This document shows positions 42,322 to 51,636 of a stretch of 64,000 bases of DNA, piece by piece. A model generated the notes under the pieces. That model did not search any database. It was not told where the DNA came from and saw nothing but the letters and a program-made list of their open reading frames with translations. Within the stretch, counting starts at the first letter, position 1. Each line of letters opens with the position of its first letter. The position numbers and the translations under genes are program-made. Source of the DNA: Chryseobacterium daeguense DSM 19388 (GTDB lineage: Bacteria; Bacteroidota; Bacteroidia; Flavobacteriales; Weeksellaceae); NCBI RefSeq assembly GCF_000430825.1, contig NZ_AUMT01000009.1, forward strand, positions 62,001 through 126,000. Direction: 5' to 3'.

Positions 42322-43320
42322 ATGACGCACAAGTTTATAGTAAATACCGAAAATGTAAACACATACGGTTATAGAATTTTAACTGCGGGGATTGATTATG
42401 AACAGTATATGCGTAATCCTGTGGTTTTGTATATGCACAATCGTAGTACATATAATGCAAAAGGAACGGAAGTTATCGGAAGGTGTGTTAAACTTTATGT
42501 AGAAAACAACGAACTGATAGCAGAAATCGAATTTGATACTGACGACGACTTTGCAAAAACTATCGCCGGAAAAGTTGAAAGAGGTTATTTAAGAATGGTT
42601 TCACTTCATGCAGATGTGATCGAGCAATCTTCTGACACCGAATTAATACTTCCGGGACAAAAATTTGAAACTATTACCAAATGTAAACTCGTAGAAATTT
42701 CAATAGTTGACATTGGCGGTAATGACGACGCGTTAAAACTTTCTAATGGAAACGGTCAACCCTTCGAATTAAAATTACTCAATCAAAAAACCGAAAATAA
42801 TATGTCAGATTTTAAAAGTGTTGCGCTTGCTTTAGGTAAAAGCATTGACAGCAACGAAACCACAGTTTTACAGGCTGTAAACGACTTAAAACTATCTAAA
42901 GATAAAGCAGAAACAGAACGCGACGAATGGAAAGAAAAATTCGTTTCTCTTCAAAAAAGTGAAGCTACAACATTAGTAGATAAAGCCGTTTCGCTTGGGT
43001 TAATTCCTGAAGACTTGAAAGACGCTCAAATTGTTGCTTTTGAAGCAGATTTCGACGGACAAAAAACAAAGCTTTCTAAGCTTATCGAAGATAAAGAAGG
43101 AGAAAACAACAAAAACGGAATACAAAATTCTATTTCTGCTGCTGTAAGTCTATCAAAAGATACTAAAACGCAAGTACAAGCGAACGAAAAAGAATCTTTC
43201 GATTATTTGAGACAACACAACCCGGTAGAACTCGCAAGAATCCAAAAAGAAGACCCAACCAAATACGCGCAATTGGGAAAAGATTTCGCATCAGGTGTTC
43301 GATATAAAGGAGGTAAGTAA
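42322..43320 (+). CDS. Prohead protease with scaffold region (Mu gpI/Z-like)
   Basis: 332 aa from the ATG at 42322; a GTG-started frame from 42238 adds an implausible leader. The protease part (1-160) has NTYGYRILTAGIDYEQYMRN, VVLYMHNRSTYNAKGTEVIG (His) and RGYLRMVSLHADV (Ser), the pattern of caudoviral prohead proteases, ending CKLVEISIVDIGGN. Residues after about 165 are Lys/Glu-rich and coiled, as expected for internal scaffold cleaved during maturation. The capsid gene follows. Confidence 0.8.
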   Translation: MTHKFIVNTENVNTYGYRILTAGIDYEQYMRNPVVLYMHNRSTYNAKGTEVIGRCVKLYVENNELIAEIEFDTDDDFAKTIAGKVERGYLRMVSLHADVIEQSSDTELILPGQKFETITKCKLVEISIVDIGGNDDALKLSNGNGQPFELKLLNQKTENNMSDFKSVALALGKSIDSNETTVLQAVNDLKLSKDKAETERDEWKEKFVSLQKSEATTLVDKAVSLGLIPEDLKDAQIVAFEADFDGQKTKLSKLIEDKEGENNKNGIQNSISAAVSLSKDTKTQVQANEKESFDYLRQHNPVELARIQKEDPTKYAQLGKDFASGVRYKGGK

Positions 43321-43380
43321 AGCCCCCTTTAAACATTATTTAAAATCAATTTAAAAAACTATTTCAATACAATAAAAATT

Positions 43381-44394
43381 ATGAAAAAAAGACTTTCATT
43401 ATCAGGTTTGGGGATTAACTTATTTTTGGCTTTCATCACTTCTTTTGTGGTAAGTCAATTTGTGGAAATCAACCCTTTACTACTTACTTTCGGTATGGTT
43501 GGTTTGCATACAGTAGTTACCTATTTCAAACCGATTCATAAAGGAGTGCTTCAAGAAGGTTTATTAACCGAAGTTTGGACCTCGCAATTAATCGAAAATC
43601 CTTTGCCCGATCATTCATTCGTTTTAGAATCGCAGGATTTATCAGAATGGGTTGAACATAATACAATTAATTTGGTCGAAGCTGGCGTGGAACCTACGGT
43701 TTATGAAAACTATTTCGAAGGTAACGAAGACCCGCTTCCAGTTGAAAATATTACAGATATTCCTCATTCTGTGGTATTGAAAACCTATTCAACCGCTCAA
43801 ACTCGACACAGAAGTTTACAGGAAATTGAATTGAGCTATAAGAAAATGCAAAGTGTTCTAAAAAGACACAAAGATTCATTGGCTAAAAATATGGGTGCGA
43901 GAGCAGCCTTTGCTTGGACGCCTGCCGTAACAAACGCTTTCAATAAATTAATGAATTTAACTGCTGACGATTCAATTATTGATGCAGTTATTGACCTTAA
44001 AGCGTTCTTCGGAGGTTTTGATATGTCTGTTAACCTGAACGTTTGTTTTAATGCCGATCACTTGGCAAGAATCAGAAAAGAAGATAAAAAACTATACAAA
44101 GAAATTCTTAACGAAAAACAAATGTATGGTTTCAAGGTTCATGAATATTCTAAAACGCCTTTGTTTACTTCTGCCGGAACTAAAAAACCTATGGGTTCAG
44201 CAGCAGAAGCGGGAGACAAAAAATCATCTTTCTTGTGGTCTTCCGACGAAACATTCAGATGTCTTGGAGATGTTGATATGTACGCAACCCTAAAAGATTC
44301 GGGCTTACAAGCTGATACCGTTTCATTTGCTCAAAGAGCATTAATCGGGGCTATGAGAGCTAATAATCCGAAATACTTCGCAGGTATCATTTAA
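43381..44394 (+). CDS. Major capsid protein candidate
   Basis: 337 aa, next to the protease/scaffold gene as capsid genes are. The N-terminal 55 residues are strongly hydrophobic (INLFLAFITSFVVSQFVEIN, FGMVGLHTVVTYF), followed by KGVLQEGLLTEVWTSQLIEN. The body includes AAFAWTPAVTNAFNKLMNLT, VCFNADHLARIRKED and a C-terminal QADTVSFAQRALIGAMRANN, as in Bacteroidota Mu-like capsids. Homology to HK97-fold capsids cannot be shown by eye; position is the main evidence. Confidence 0.7.
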   Translation: MKKRLSLSGLGINLFLAFITSFVVSQFVEINPLLLTFGMVGLHTVVTYFKPIHKGVLQEGLLTEVWTSQLIENPLPDHSFVLESQDLSEWVEHNTINLVEAGVEPTVYENYFEGNEDPLPVENITDIPHSVVLKTYSTAQTRHRSLQEIELSYKKMQSVLKRHKDSLAKNMGARAAFAWTPAVTNAFNKLMNLTADDSIIDAVIDLKAFFGGFDMSVNLNVCFNADHLARIRKEDKKLYKEILNEKQMYGFKVHEYSKTPLFTSAGTKKPMGSAAEAGDKKSSFLWSSDETFRCLGDVDMYATLKDSGLQADTVSFAQRALIGAMRANNPKYFAGII

Positions 44395-44412
44395 TAATTA
44401 TACAGCTAATAA

Positions 44413-44448
44413 AAAAGGCTGTTTCATATAATAAAACAGCCTTTTATA
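44413..44448 (+). terminator. Terminator after the capsid gene
   Basis: AAAAGGCTGTTT (44413-44424) pairs with AAACAGCCTTTT (44434-44445), with A-runs before and TTTTAT after. It could lower expression of downstream genes relative to capsid. Confidence 0.75.
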
Positions 44449-44460
44449 AAAATCAAACCT

Positions 44461-44877
44461 ATGTCATTAGATAAAAAAGTTCAAAATTATTTTGAAAGAA
44501 ACCCTTTTGAAACAAAAGTTTACAGCACTTCTGACGAAACCCTCTTTTCTGTAAATTCTAAAACTTTTGCCGTAAACCACGCAAGAACATTAGAAGACAA
44601 AGAAGTGACTACACACGAAAAATCGGGTATTGCTGTGGAAAATAAAGTTCCTGTAAAATCGGAAACAAAAACAAACGCCGATGCGGGCAAAAAAAGCCCG
44701 GCAGAAATGAAGGCGATAAAAGACAAAGCAAAAGCTGATTATATCGCTTTATTCCAAAAGGAACCCGACAGCAAATTATCTGCTGAAAAAATTCAAGCAT
44801 TGATCGATGCTGAAAACGAACGTCTGGAAAAACAACATTTAGAAAAAAATCAAAATCCCGTATCAGGTAATGAATAG
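44461..44877 (+). CDS. Hypothetical virion-module protein
   Basis: 138 aa, very charged and probably disordered in the middle (KSETKTNADAGKKSPAEMK), with a helical C-terminus. It follows the capsid terminator and overlaps the endolysin start by 8 bp. No family recognised. Confidence 0.6.
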   Translation: MSLDKKVQNYFERNPFETKVYSTSDETLFSVNSKTFAVNHARTLEDKEVTTHEKSGIAVENKVPVKSETKTNADAGKKSPAEMKAIKDKAKADYIALFQKEPDSKLSAEKIQALIDAENERLEKQHLEKNQNPVSGNE

Positions 44878-45283
44878 AAATATAAAGTACATAGCCGTGC
44901 ATTGTACCGCTACGCAACCGACCGCGACAGTGTCTGCAATCCAAAATTATTGGAAAAACGAAAAAGGGTGGAAAATGCCCGGCTACCACTTTATTATAAC
45001 TGCTGACGGGCAAATTGTGAATTTACTTCCTATTACAGAAGTTTCTAATGGTGTTAAAGGTTTTAATTCAGTAACGATTAATGTTTGTTATATCGGCGGA
45101 ATTGATGCCAAAGGAAAGCCAAAAGACACGAGAACGGAAGCACAAAAGGCAAGTTTACTAAAAGTCCTCAAAGACTTACGAAAACAATTCCCGAAAGCTA
45201 TTATTCAAGGACACCGGGATTTCCCAAAGGTTGCAAAAGCCTGTCCGAGCTTCGATGCGAAAAAAGAATATGAAAACATTTAA
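44870..45283 (+). CDS. Endolysin, N-acetylmuramoyl-L-alanine amidase (amidase_2 type)
   Basis: 137 aa. KYIAVHCTATQPTATVSAIQ carries the first zinc His, MPGYHFIITADGQI the His/Tyr region, NSVTINVCYIGGID the core, and IIQGHRDFPKVAKACPSFD the HxxxxxxxC zinc ligands, as in T7 lysozyme-like amidases. It cleaves the amide between MurNAc and L-Ala in peptidoglycan. There is no signal peptide, so a holin should release it. The spanin candidate overlaps its 3' end. Confidence 0.92.
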   Translation: MNRNIKYIAVHCTATQPTATVSAIQNYWKNEKGWKMPGYHFIITADGQIVNLLPITEVSNGVKGFNSVTINVCYIGGIDAKGKPKDTRTEAQKASLLKVLKDLRKQFPKAIIQGHRDFPKVAKACPSFDAKKEYENI

Positions 45284-45800
45284 AATATTTCTCTTCTTTT
45301 TATTAATAATGCTTTTGACAGCCTGCCGTTCATATCGGCAGGTTACTCAAAACAGCGATTCAAAAAAAGAAGTACTAAAGGAAAAAAAAACGGTTTATAA
45401 AGACACTGTTTTTTTTACAAATTCCGCGAAAACATCATTTAATATTCCGATTTCGGAAATTTCAAACAGATGTACTGAAACCCTATTTAAACCCCGTTTA
45501 AATGGACTTTCTACACAATTAAAGGAAAAGCCAAAAACAAAGGTTTGGACACAAAAAAACGGTAACGCTACCGCAAAAATTGAATTAAAAGGTGATTCGC
45601 TAAAAATATCTGCCGAATGTGATAGTCTCGCGATAGCAGCTAAAATAAAAGAGTATTACGAAAAGGAGTTTACAAACTCTGAAAGTAATTCTAATAACAG
45701 CCGTGAAGAAAAAACCGGAACAGGCTTTTTTGGTGGGTTTGTAAACATTTTAATTGCTCTTATTGTCGGGTTTGTACTTGGAAAATTAATCAAATTTTAA
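45270..45800 (+). CDS. Candidate unimolecular spanin (lipoprotein with C-terminal membrane segment)
   Basis: 176 aa from the ATG at 45270, overlapping the endolysin by 14 bp. The N-terminus is a lipoprotein signal (MKTFKIFLFFLLIMLLTAC, Cys19), the middle is beta-rich and charged, and the C-terminus has a membrane segment GGFVNILIALIVGFVLGKL. This topology, outer-membrane lipid anchor plus inner-membrane C-terminal helix, is that of u-spanins such as T1 gp11. Position after the endolysin supports it. Confidence 0.65.
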   Translation: MKTFKIFLFFLLIMLLTACRSYRQVTQNSDSKKEVLKEKKTVYKDTVFFTNSAKTSFNIPISEISNRCTETLFKPRLNGLSTQLKEKPKTKVWTQKNGNATAKIELKGDSLKISAECDSLAIAAKIKEYYEKEFTNSESNSNNSREEKTGTGFFGGFVNILIALIVGFVLGKLIKF

Positions 45801-45810
45801 AATAATAATA

Positions 45811-46980
45811 ATGGGAGGACTACCTAAAATTACATTTATTATAGCAAACAACGGTCTTGGTTTAGTTACTGCGGATATCCAAAAAACGCCGGGCTTAGTA
45901 ATTACCGGAAACACCGTAGCCGACAAAATCACTATCGGAGAAAGTAAACAAATTTTCTCTTTGGAAGATGCGGAAAATTTGGGTATTACTGTCGTAGAGA
46001 ATCCTTTTGCTTATAAACATATCAAAGCATTTTACGATTATGCCGGGAACGGTGCAGAGCTTTGGTTTATGCTAACAAGTGATGCAACACCGCTCGAAGA
46101 TGTTGCGTCCAATACAGAAAATTTCGCAAAAAAGCTTCTCAATGATGCAGGCGGAAAAATTCGAGTATTGGCACTTTGTAAAAAAGCTTTAGGAACCGAA
46201 ACAATAGAAAACGGAATCGATGGCGATGTTCATAAAGCCGTTGTAAATGCTCAGCAACTTGCACAAGAATTCTCTGATAAATATTTTCCTTTCAGGACCA
46301 TTATTTCTGCAAACAGTTTCAACGGAAATGTGACAGATTTAAAAGACTATCAGACAACCGAATTTAACAGGGTTTCACTCTTATTGGCAAATACCGACGG
46401 TGCAAAAGAAGCATCTATCGGTTTAGCTTTAGGAAGATTAGCTTCTACGCCTGTTCAAAGAAATATTGGAAGGGTGAGAGACGGAGCCGTTGAAAGTTTA
46501 GCAGCTTATTTCACAAACGGTGCAAAAGTTGAATCGTTGACGACTTCTTGGGATACAATAGCCGATAAAAATTACATTTTCCTTAGAAACTTTCCCGGAC
46601 GTTCAGGGTTTTATTTTACAGACGACCCAACTTTAACCAAAGATAACGACGATTTCAGAAGCCTTGCAAATGGTTTTGTAATGGACAAAGCGGTGATTAT
46701 CGCTTACAACGTTCTCGTTGAAAACTTTAACGATGAAATTCCGGTAACTCCTTCGGGAACAATTCACCCGGCAATTGTTAAGTCATGGCAAAATGATGTA
46801 GAAAACAACATCAATACATTAATGACGGCTAACGGCGAATTAAGTAGCTGTTCTGTTTTCATTGATGAAACGCAAGCCGTTTTACTAAACAATAATATGG
46901 AAGTATTAATCGGGCTACAACCTGTTGGCTACGCAAAAACAATCATTGTAAAAATTGGTTTCACTACAAATACTGAATAA
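45811..46980 (+). CDS. Tail sheath protein, DUF2586-like
   Basis: 389 aa. It starts with GGLPKITFIIANNGLGLVTA and has LGRLASTPVQRNIGRVRDGA, FLRNFPGRSGFYFTDDPTLT and DFRSLANGFVMDKAVIIAYN, as in DUF2586 and other contractile sheath proteins. It implies a myovirus-like tail as in Mu. The tube gene follows after 2 bp. Confidence 0.85.
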   Translation: MGGLPKITFIIANNGLGLVTADIQKTPGLVITGNTVADKITIGESKQIFSLEDAENLGITVVENPFAYKHIKAFYDYAGNGAELWFMLTSDATPLEDVASNTENFAKKLLNDAGGKIRVLALCKKALGTETIENGIDGDVHKAVVNAQQLAQEFSDKYFPFRTIISANSFNGNVTDLKDYQTTEFNRVSLLLANTDGAKEASIGLALGRLASTPVQRNIGRVRDGAVESLAAYFTNGAKVESLTTSWDTIADKNYIFLRNFPGRSGFYFTDDPTLTKDNDDFRSLANGFVMDKAVIIAYNVLVENFNDEIPVTPSGTIHPAIVKSWQNDVENNINTLMTANGELSSCSVFIDETQAVLLNNNMEVLIGLQPVGYAKTIIVKIGFTTNTE

Positions 46981-46982
46981 AA

Positions 46983-47402
46983 ATGGCAGATAATTATAAC
47001 TCAAAACAATATCGTTGGAAGGACCTATCAATCACTTACGGCGGAAGAATTATCGAAGGTATTACTGAGAATGAATATGAAGTCGAAGTCGAAGACGATT
47101 TTCTTTACGGTCGCGGTGATGAACCTCACGATATTGTACAAGGAAATAAGTCTTATAAAGGAAAAATCACGATTTGGCAATCTGAGTTAGAAGCGATGAT
47201 TCGAGACGCTCCTAACAAAGATATTACAAAGCTGAAAGCGGATATAGTAAACACTTATTCCGGTGATGAAGGCGAACAATCCGTAACCGATATATGTAAA
47301 AACGTTAGGTTCGGAAGCTATAAAAAAGCCTTTAAACAAGGTGATAAGAATATGCTGGTCGAAATTGCTTACAAATTCACAAAACTATTACTTCAACAGT
47401 AA
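46983..47402 (+). CDS. Tail tube protein
   Basis: 139 aa, beta-rich: WKDLSITYGGRIIEGITENE, GNKSYKGKITIWQSELEAMI, FKQGDKNMLVEIAYKFT. Size and position between sheath and tail chaperone fit the tube protein (Mu gpM). A terminator-like hairpin follows. Confidence 0.8.
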   Translation: MADNYNSKQYRWKDLSITYGGRIIEGITENEYEVEVEDDFLYGRGDEPHDIVQGNKSYKGKITIWQSELEAMIRDAPNKDITKLKADIVNTYSGDEGEQSVTDICKNVRFGSYKKAFKQGDKNMLVEIAYKFTKLLLQQ

Positions 47403-47429
47403 ACTTTTTCATATCTAAATTTTAATGGA

Positions 47430-47456
47430 ACCCGCTCGGATTGGGCGGGTATTTTT
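47430..47456 (+). terminator. Hairpin terminator after the tube gene
   Basis: ACCCGCTC (47430-47437) and GGGCGGGT (47443-47450), one wobble pair, loop GGATT, then ATTTTT. It probably sets the high sheath/tube to low chaperone ratio. Confidence 0.7.
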
Positions 47457-47484
47457 AAAAACAACAATCAAAAAAATCAATAAA

Positions 47485-48045
47485 ATGTCAAAAGAAACAA
47501 AATCATTAGAAGAAAAAATCAACGGATGGAAACAACAATACGGCGGTGTGTTTGAGCTTCCGATTGATGATAAAATCTGCTATTTAAGAGAACCAAAAAT
47601 CGAAGATTATAAAAAGGCATTTATCGCAATGCAAAATGACGGTGAGGTCGGTTTTGGTGAAACAATGATAACCGAACTTTGGTTAGAAGGTGATAATGTT
47701 ATCAAAACCGATAACGACTATTTTACGCCTGCAAAAAAAGAAATCATGAGAATGTTGAACTATGACGAACCCGAAATTAAAGAGGTTGGAGATAGACAAC
47801 ATGAAATTGTGATCGGTGATGTAAGAACAGTTATTCGCGTAATCACAAAAGAAGATTTAAAGGCAGCAGAAAGAAGAAACCCAAGCGGGAAACCTTTTGT
47901 AACACAGGCAGCCCTTTATGATCTTGTAAAAGTTTCGGCTGACCCGGAATTCGAAGATAGGAATAACGCTACAATTAGATTTCCACTATATCAGGCAATC
48001 GAGAAAGTACAAAACAAAAAAATTGCACAGCTAAAAAAGCTTTAA
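47485..48045 (+). CDS. Tail assembly chaperone, short (frame-0) form
   Basis: 186 aa from the ATG at 47485 (MSKETKSLEEKINGWKQQYG); upstream codons back to 47425 overlap the terminator and are not likely used. It contains DKICYLREPKIEDYKKAFIA and ends KIAQLKKL. The end of the frame carries A-AAA-AAG (48033-48039) just before its stop, the classical -1 slippery heptamer. The position between tube and tape measure is that of gpG/gpGT chaperones, which bind the tape measure during tail assembly. Confidence 0.85.
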   Translation: MSKETKSLEEKINGWKQQYGGVFELPIDDKICYLREPKIEDYKKAFIAMQNDGEVGFGETMITELWLEGDNVIKTDNDYFTPAKKEIMRMLNYDEPEIKEVGDRQHEIVIGDVRTVIRVITKEDLKAAERRNPSGKPFVTQAALYDLVKVSADPEFEDRNNATIRFPLYQAIEKVQNKKIAQLKKL

Positions 48046-48242
48046 ACGACGCGATTATTGATGAAAATGACGCGTCGGCTTATGAATACGCTGATAATTT
48101 AAACATCCGCTTATTAGATGGCTATTTGAGCTACTATATGCACATACCAAACCCGGAATTACTGTCTGTTGAAGATTGGGCTGATAAAATTCAACTTCTT
48201 CATTTTATCCGGGAACAGGAAAAAAAATCAACACAACAATAA
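48039..48242 (+). CDS. Tail assembly chaperone, -1 frameshift extension
   Basis: After slippage on AAAAAAG the -1 frame reads ALNDAIIDENDASAYEYADN... for 67 codons to the TAA at 48240-48242, one base before the tape-measure ATG. This frame has no start codon of its own that would give a sensible protein, and it fills exactly the gap between the two genes. The long form would be about 252 aa, the T-like extension that contacts the tape measure. Confidence 0.85.
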   Translation, partial: ALNDAIIDENDASAYEYADNLNIRLLDGYLSYYMHIPNPELLSVEDWADKIQLLHFIREQEKKSTQQ

Positions 48243-50075
48243 ATGAACGCTTACGAGTTTATCCTTAAAATGAGAGATTATGCAACGTCCGGGCTACGTA
48301 ATGTAGCTCAACAGTTGGGCGTTGTGGATAGACAGGCGAATCAGGTTAATAATAGGCTAAGAACTACGGAAAGTGTTTCCCGAAGCTTGGGTAATACTTT
48401 AGGAGGTTTAAAAGGAAAACTTATCGGATTATTTGCCGGGTTTTCCTTATTAGCCTTCACAAATCAAGTTATAGAAGCACGGGCGGAATATGAGAAATTC
48501 GATGCCGTCCTTACTAATACATTTCAAAATAAAGATGTCGGACAGGGCGCGCTCGCATTACTCACCGATTTTGCAGCTAAAACGCCCTATCAGTTAAACG
48601 AGCTTACTGGGTCTTTTATTAAGTTGGTGAATCGTGGGGTTTTACCGACCCGTAACGAGTTAACCGCGCTTGGTGATCTTGCTTCATCGCAAGGAAAGTC
48701 TTTCGATCAATTAACTGAGGGTATTCTTGATGCTCAAACAGGTGAGTTTGAGAGAATGAAAGAATTTGGAATCAAAGCTTCAAAAAGTGGCGATTCTGTT
48801 TCATTGACTTTTAAAGGTGTAACAAAAACCGTTAAAAATAATGAGGAAGCAATCTATGGGGCTGTTTTAGCTTTCGGACAAATGAAAGGTGTTGCAGGCT
48901 CAATGGATGTCATTTCTAAAACTTTAGGCGGTAGAATATCAAATCTAAAAGATCAGTGGTGGAGTTTTCTTGTAGCTGTCGGCGGTTATTCCGGCGGAAT
49001 TCTTGGGGACTTCTTAGGGGTTGCAAGTGAAGGATTAGAATTCTTGAAGAATAACCTTCCATATGTCGCACATTGGTTTGAATTGCTTTGGAAGTTTATA
49101 TCACCTTTAGTACAAACTTTAAAAGTATTCTTTAAAGAAGCTTTTCAAGGTGTATTGGGTATTTCAGATTCAAAAAGTGCTTTAGAATCTTTCGGAAATG
49201 TAGCAGTCGGTGTTTTAATGTTCATTGACTGGTTAACTACCGGATTGGTACAGTTCATTGATTGGATAAGACCACTAGCTCCATATTTATTGGATGCAGC
49301 AATCGCTTTCGGAGTATTTAACCTTGTAATGTCTCTTAACCCTGTCAGTTTAATTATTATTGGAATTATTGCGTTAATGACTGTTATCGGGATGGTTACG
49401 AAATATACCGACGGTTGGGGGGCTTCATGGGTTGCTGTGAAAGATTTATTTAAAGCTGTTTGGAATCAGATCGGAGTAACCTTTGATTGGTACGTCGAAA
49501 GGTTTAAGTACAATTTTGACATGATTATTCTTAAAGCGAAAGAGGTCGCGGAAAATGTTAAAAACTTTTTCAAGTCGGGCGATGATGTCACAAATACGGC
49601 GTCGGCAGAAATTGAAAAGAGACAGGCCGCTTGGGCAGCTAAACAAAAGGAAATCTTCTCACAAAGTGCTAATAATGCTAAAACAATTGTGAATTCTGTT
49701 AAGAATATCGGTATAACGGTTGATAAAGACGGGATTTCGAGAGATTTTAAGAAAATCAAAGATTCTTTCAAAGGATTAGGCGGGGATAAAATGGGTGACC
49801 CAAAAGCATACGAAGATTATTTAAAAAATAATAAAGGTATGCCGAAAGCTCCGGGAATGGCTGACGATAAAAAGAAGAAAGGTAAAAAAGACGGTGACGG
49901 AATTGTCGCGGGTGGTTCCAAACAAATGCACATTGTAATCAACATAAATAAACTTCAAGATCAGACGGTAATTCATGTTGACAGCACACAAAAAGGTGTC
50001 GAAAAATTGGGAGATGCAATCCAAGAAGAAATATTAAGAGCTGTAAATAGTGTAAACCAAATGCAAACAATATAA
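48243..50075 (+). CDS. Tail tape measure protein
   Basis: 610 aa. The N-terminal helical part has IEARAEYEKFDAVLTNTFQN, LLTDFAAKTPYQLNELTGSF and the TLGGRISNLKDQWWSFLVAV signature of tape measures. Hydrophobic segments (about 350-400, YLLDAAIAFGVFNLVMSLNP and SLIIIGIIALMTVIGMV) probably insert in the host membrane. The Lys-rich region KKKKGKKDGDG and a C-terminal ferredoxin-like stretch end it. Rather short for a tape measure, so a short tail. Confidence 0.92.
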   Translation: MNAYEFILKMRDYATSGLRNVAQQLGVVDRQANQVNNRLRTTESVSRSLGNTLGGLKGKLIGLFAGFSLLAFTNQVIEARAEYEKFDAVLTNTFQNKDVGQGALALLTDFAAKTPYQLNELTGSFIKLVNRGVLPTRNELTALGDLASSQGKSFDQLTEGILDAQTGEFERMKEFGIKASKSGDSVSLTFKGVTKTVKNNEEAIYGAVLAFGQMKGVAGSMDVISKTLGGRISNLKDQWWSFLVAVGGYSGGILGDFLGVASEGLEFLKNNLPYVAHWFELLWKFISPLVQTLKVFFKEAFQGVLGISDSKSALESFGNVAVGVLMFIDWLTTGLVQFIDWIRPLAPYLLDAAIAFGVFNLVMSLNPVSLIIIGIIALMTVIGMVTKYTDGWGASWVAVKDLFKAVWNQIGVTFDWYVERFKYNFDMIILKAKEVAENVKNFFKSGDDVTNTASAEIEKRQAAWAAKQKEIFSQSANNAKTIVNSVKNIGITVDKDGISRDFKKIKDSFKGLGGDKMGDPKAYEDYLKNNKGMPKAPGMADDKKKKGKKDGDGIVAGGSKQMHIVININKLQDQTVIHVDSTQKGVEKLGDAIQEEILRAVNSVNQMQTI

Positions 50076-50671
50076 TGGCGGATTTTGATTTAAAAGAGCT
50101 TGTCGCGAAAGTGCATAATAATTATATCGGTCCTTATTTTCCTGAATGGTGGAAGAAAAATAAATCAAAATTTGAACTTCCTTCATTAATGGGAATCGGT
50201 CGCGAGCTTGTACTTGGTGGAACCTATTTTCAGACGCTAAAAGTAGCTTATAAAGGTGAAGAATTTGATTTTCCAAATGAGCCTTTAATAACAATGAGTT
50301 TGGCAAAAACCATAGTAGAAACGGCTACCGTTGGCGATGAAAGAATAGGAACCGTAAAAGAATACATCACTACCGAAGATTATCAGTTAACAATACGTGG
50401 TGTTTGTGTAAATGAGGACCCGGAAAAAAGAGAGCTTTACCCGGCAGAACAGGTTCAGGAGCTTCACAGAATTGTTGCAATTAATGATAGTTTAGAAGTT
50501 TTAAGCAATCCATTTTTATTGCTTTTTGATATTAAAAATATTGTTATTAAAAATGTTGAATATGATGAAATGTCTGGTCAACAGGGCTTACAGAAATATA
50601 CAATTACTGCTGTTTCCGATCAAGACTTTTACGCGGACTTAGCAGAAAAAGAAAAAACAAATCTACCGTAA
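50075..50671 (+). CDS. Tail protein after the tape measure, DUF6046-like
   Basis: 198 aa. LSLAKTIVETATVGDERIG-like sequence (MSLAKTIVETATVGDERIGT), DYQLTIRGVCVNED and YPAEQVQELHRI match a Bacteroidota phage family that I recall as DUF6046, found between tape measure and hub. Its ATG overlaps the tape-measure stop. The role may be like LysM-type tail proteins that link the tape measure to the hub. Confidence 0.65.
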   Translation: MADFDLKELVAKVHNNYIGPYFPEWWKKNKSKFELPSLMGIGRELVLGGTYFQTLKVAYKGEEFDFPNEPLITMSLAKTIVETATVGDERIGTVKEYITTEDYQLTIRGVCVNEDPEKRELYPAEQVQELHRIVAINDSLEVLSNPFLLLFDIKNIVIKNVEYDEMSGQQGLQKYTITAVSDQDFYADLAEKEKTNLP

Positions 50672-51636
50672 TGTTTATACTAAAGGGAAAAATACAAATA
50701 GGTGATTTTATTTTTCGTTCAATAAATGAAGTTGAAATCACTAAAAGTGTCGAAGATTTGGTCGATACCGCAATCGTTAAAATGCCTTCAAAATTCAAGG
50801 TTAGAAATGACGGAGAATTGAAATACACTGAGGAAATAATAAAACCTGGCGATAAAGTCACAATTACTTTAGGTTATGCCGGAAAATATGAAGGTGTCGA
50901 ATTTGTCGGTTTTGTTTTAAGTGTAGGTTCTAAAATCCCGCTTGAAATTAAGTGCGAAGATTCTATGTATTTATTGCGTAGAAAAAACATTACCAAAGCT
51001 TTTGAGAAAACTACTCTTAAAGAAATTTTGCAGGAAGTTGTTTACGGAACTGGGATAAAATTGTCTGACAAAATTCCGGGAATGGAAATCGACAAATTTA
51101 TTATCAAGCAAGCTAACGGAACACAGGTTTTGCAAAAGCTTAAACAAGACTTTGCTTTGAGTGCTTATTTGGATGATGAAGGTAAACTTTATTGTGGCTT
51201 ACAGGAACTTAATAATATCGGTCAGGAAGTTATTTATGATCTCAACTATAACCTTGTTGAGAACAATCTTGAATATAAAACAGAAGACGAAAAAAAACTA
51301 AAAATAAAATACACTTACATCGATAAAAAAAATCATAAAAAAAGTGTTGAGGTTGGAGACAGTGACGGGGAATTACGAACGTTTCATACTTCGGTAGTTT
51401 CTGACGAGAAAAAGCTCGAAGAGATGGCAAGAGCGGAATTGAAGAAAAACAAATATTCAGGTTTCGAGGGTTCCGTCACATCATTTCTTATTCCGTATGC
51501 TACACGGGGAATGGCAGCAGTCATTAGAGATAAAAAGCACAAAAACAGAGAAGGTAAATATTTTATAAAAAAAGTAGTCACGTCTTACGGTATGAATGGC
51601 GCACGGCGAGAGGTTACATTAAGCAATAAATTATGA
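50671..51636 (+). CDS. Baseplate hub protein, Mu gpP/gp27-like
   Basis: 321 aa, beta-rich with INEVEITKSVEDLVDTAIVK, KPGDKVTITLGYAGKYEGVE and FVGFVLSVGSKIPLEIKCED, then ATRGMAAVIRDKKHKNREGK and YFIKKVVTSYGMNGARREV at the end, as in late-control D/gp27-type hubs. It carries the spike and docks the tube. It overlaps the following OB-fold gene by 4 bp. Confidence 0.75.
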   Translation: MFILKGKIQIGDFIFRSINEVEITKSVEDLVDTAIVKMPSKFKVRNDGELKYTEEIIKPGDKVTITLGYAGKYEGVEFVGFVLSVGSKIPLEIKCEDSMYLLRRKNITKAFEKTTLKEILQEVVYGTGIKLSDKIPGMEIDKFIIKQANGTQVLQKLKQDFALSAYLDDEGKLYCGLQELNNIGQEVIYDLNYNLVENNLEYKTEDEKKLKIKYTYIDKKNHKKSVEVGDSDGELRTFHTSVVSDEKKLEEMARAELKKNKYSGFEGSVTSFLIPYATRGMAAVIRDKKHKNREGKYFIKKVVTSYGMNGARREVTLSNKL

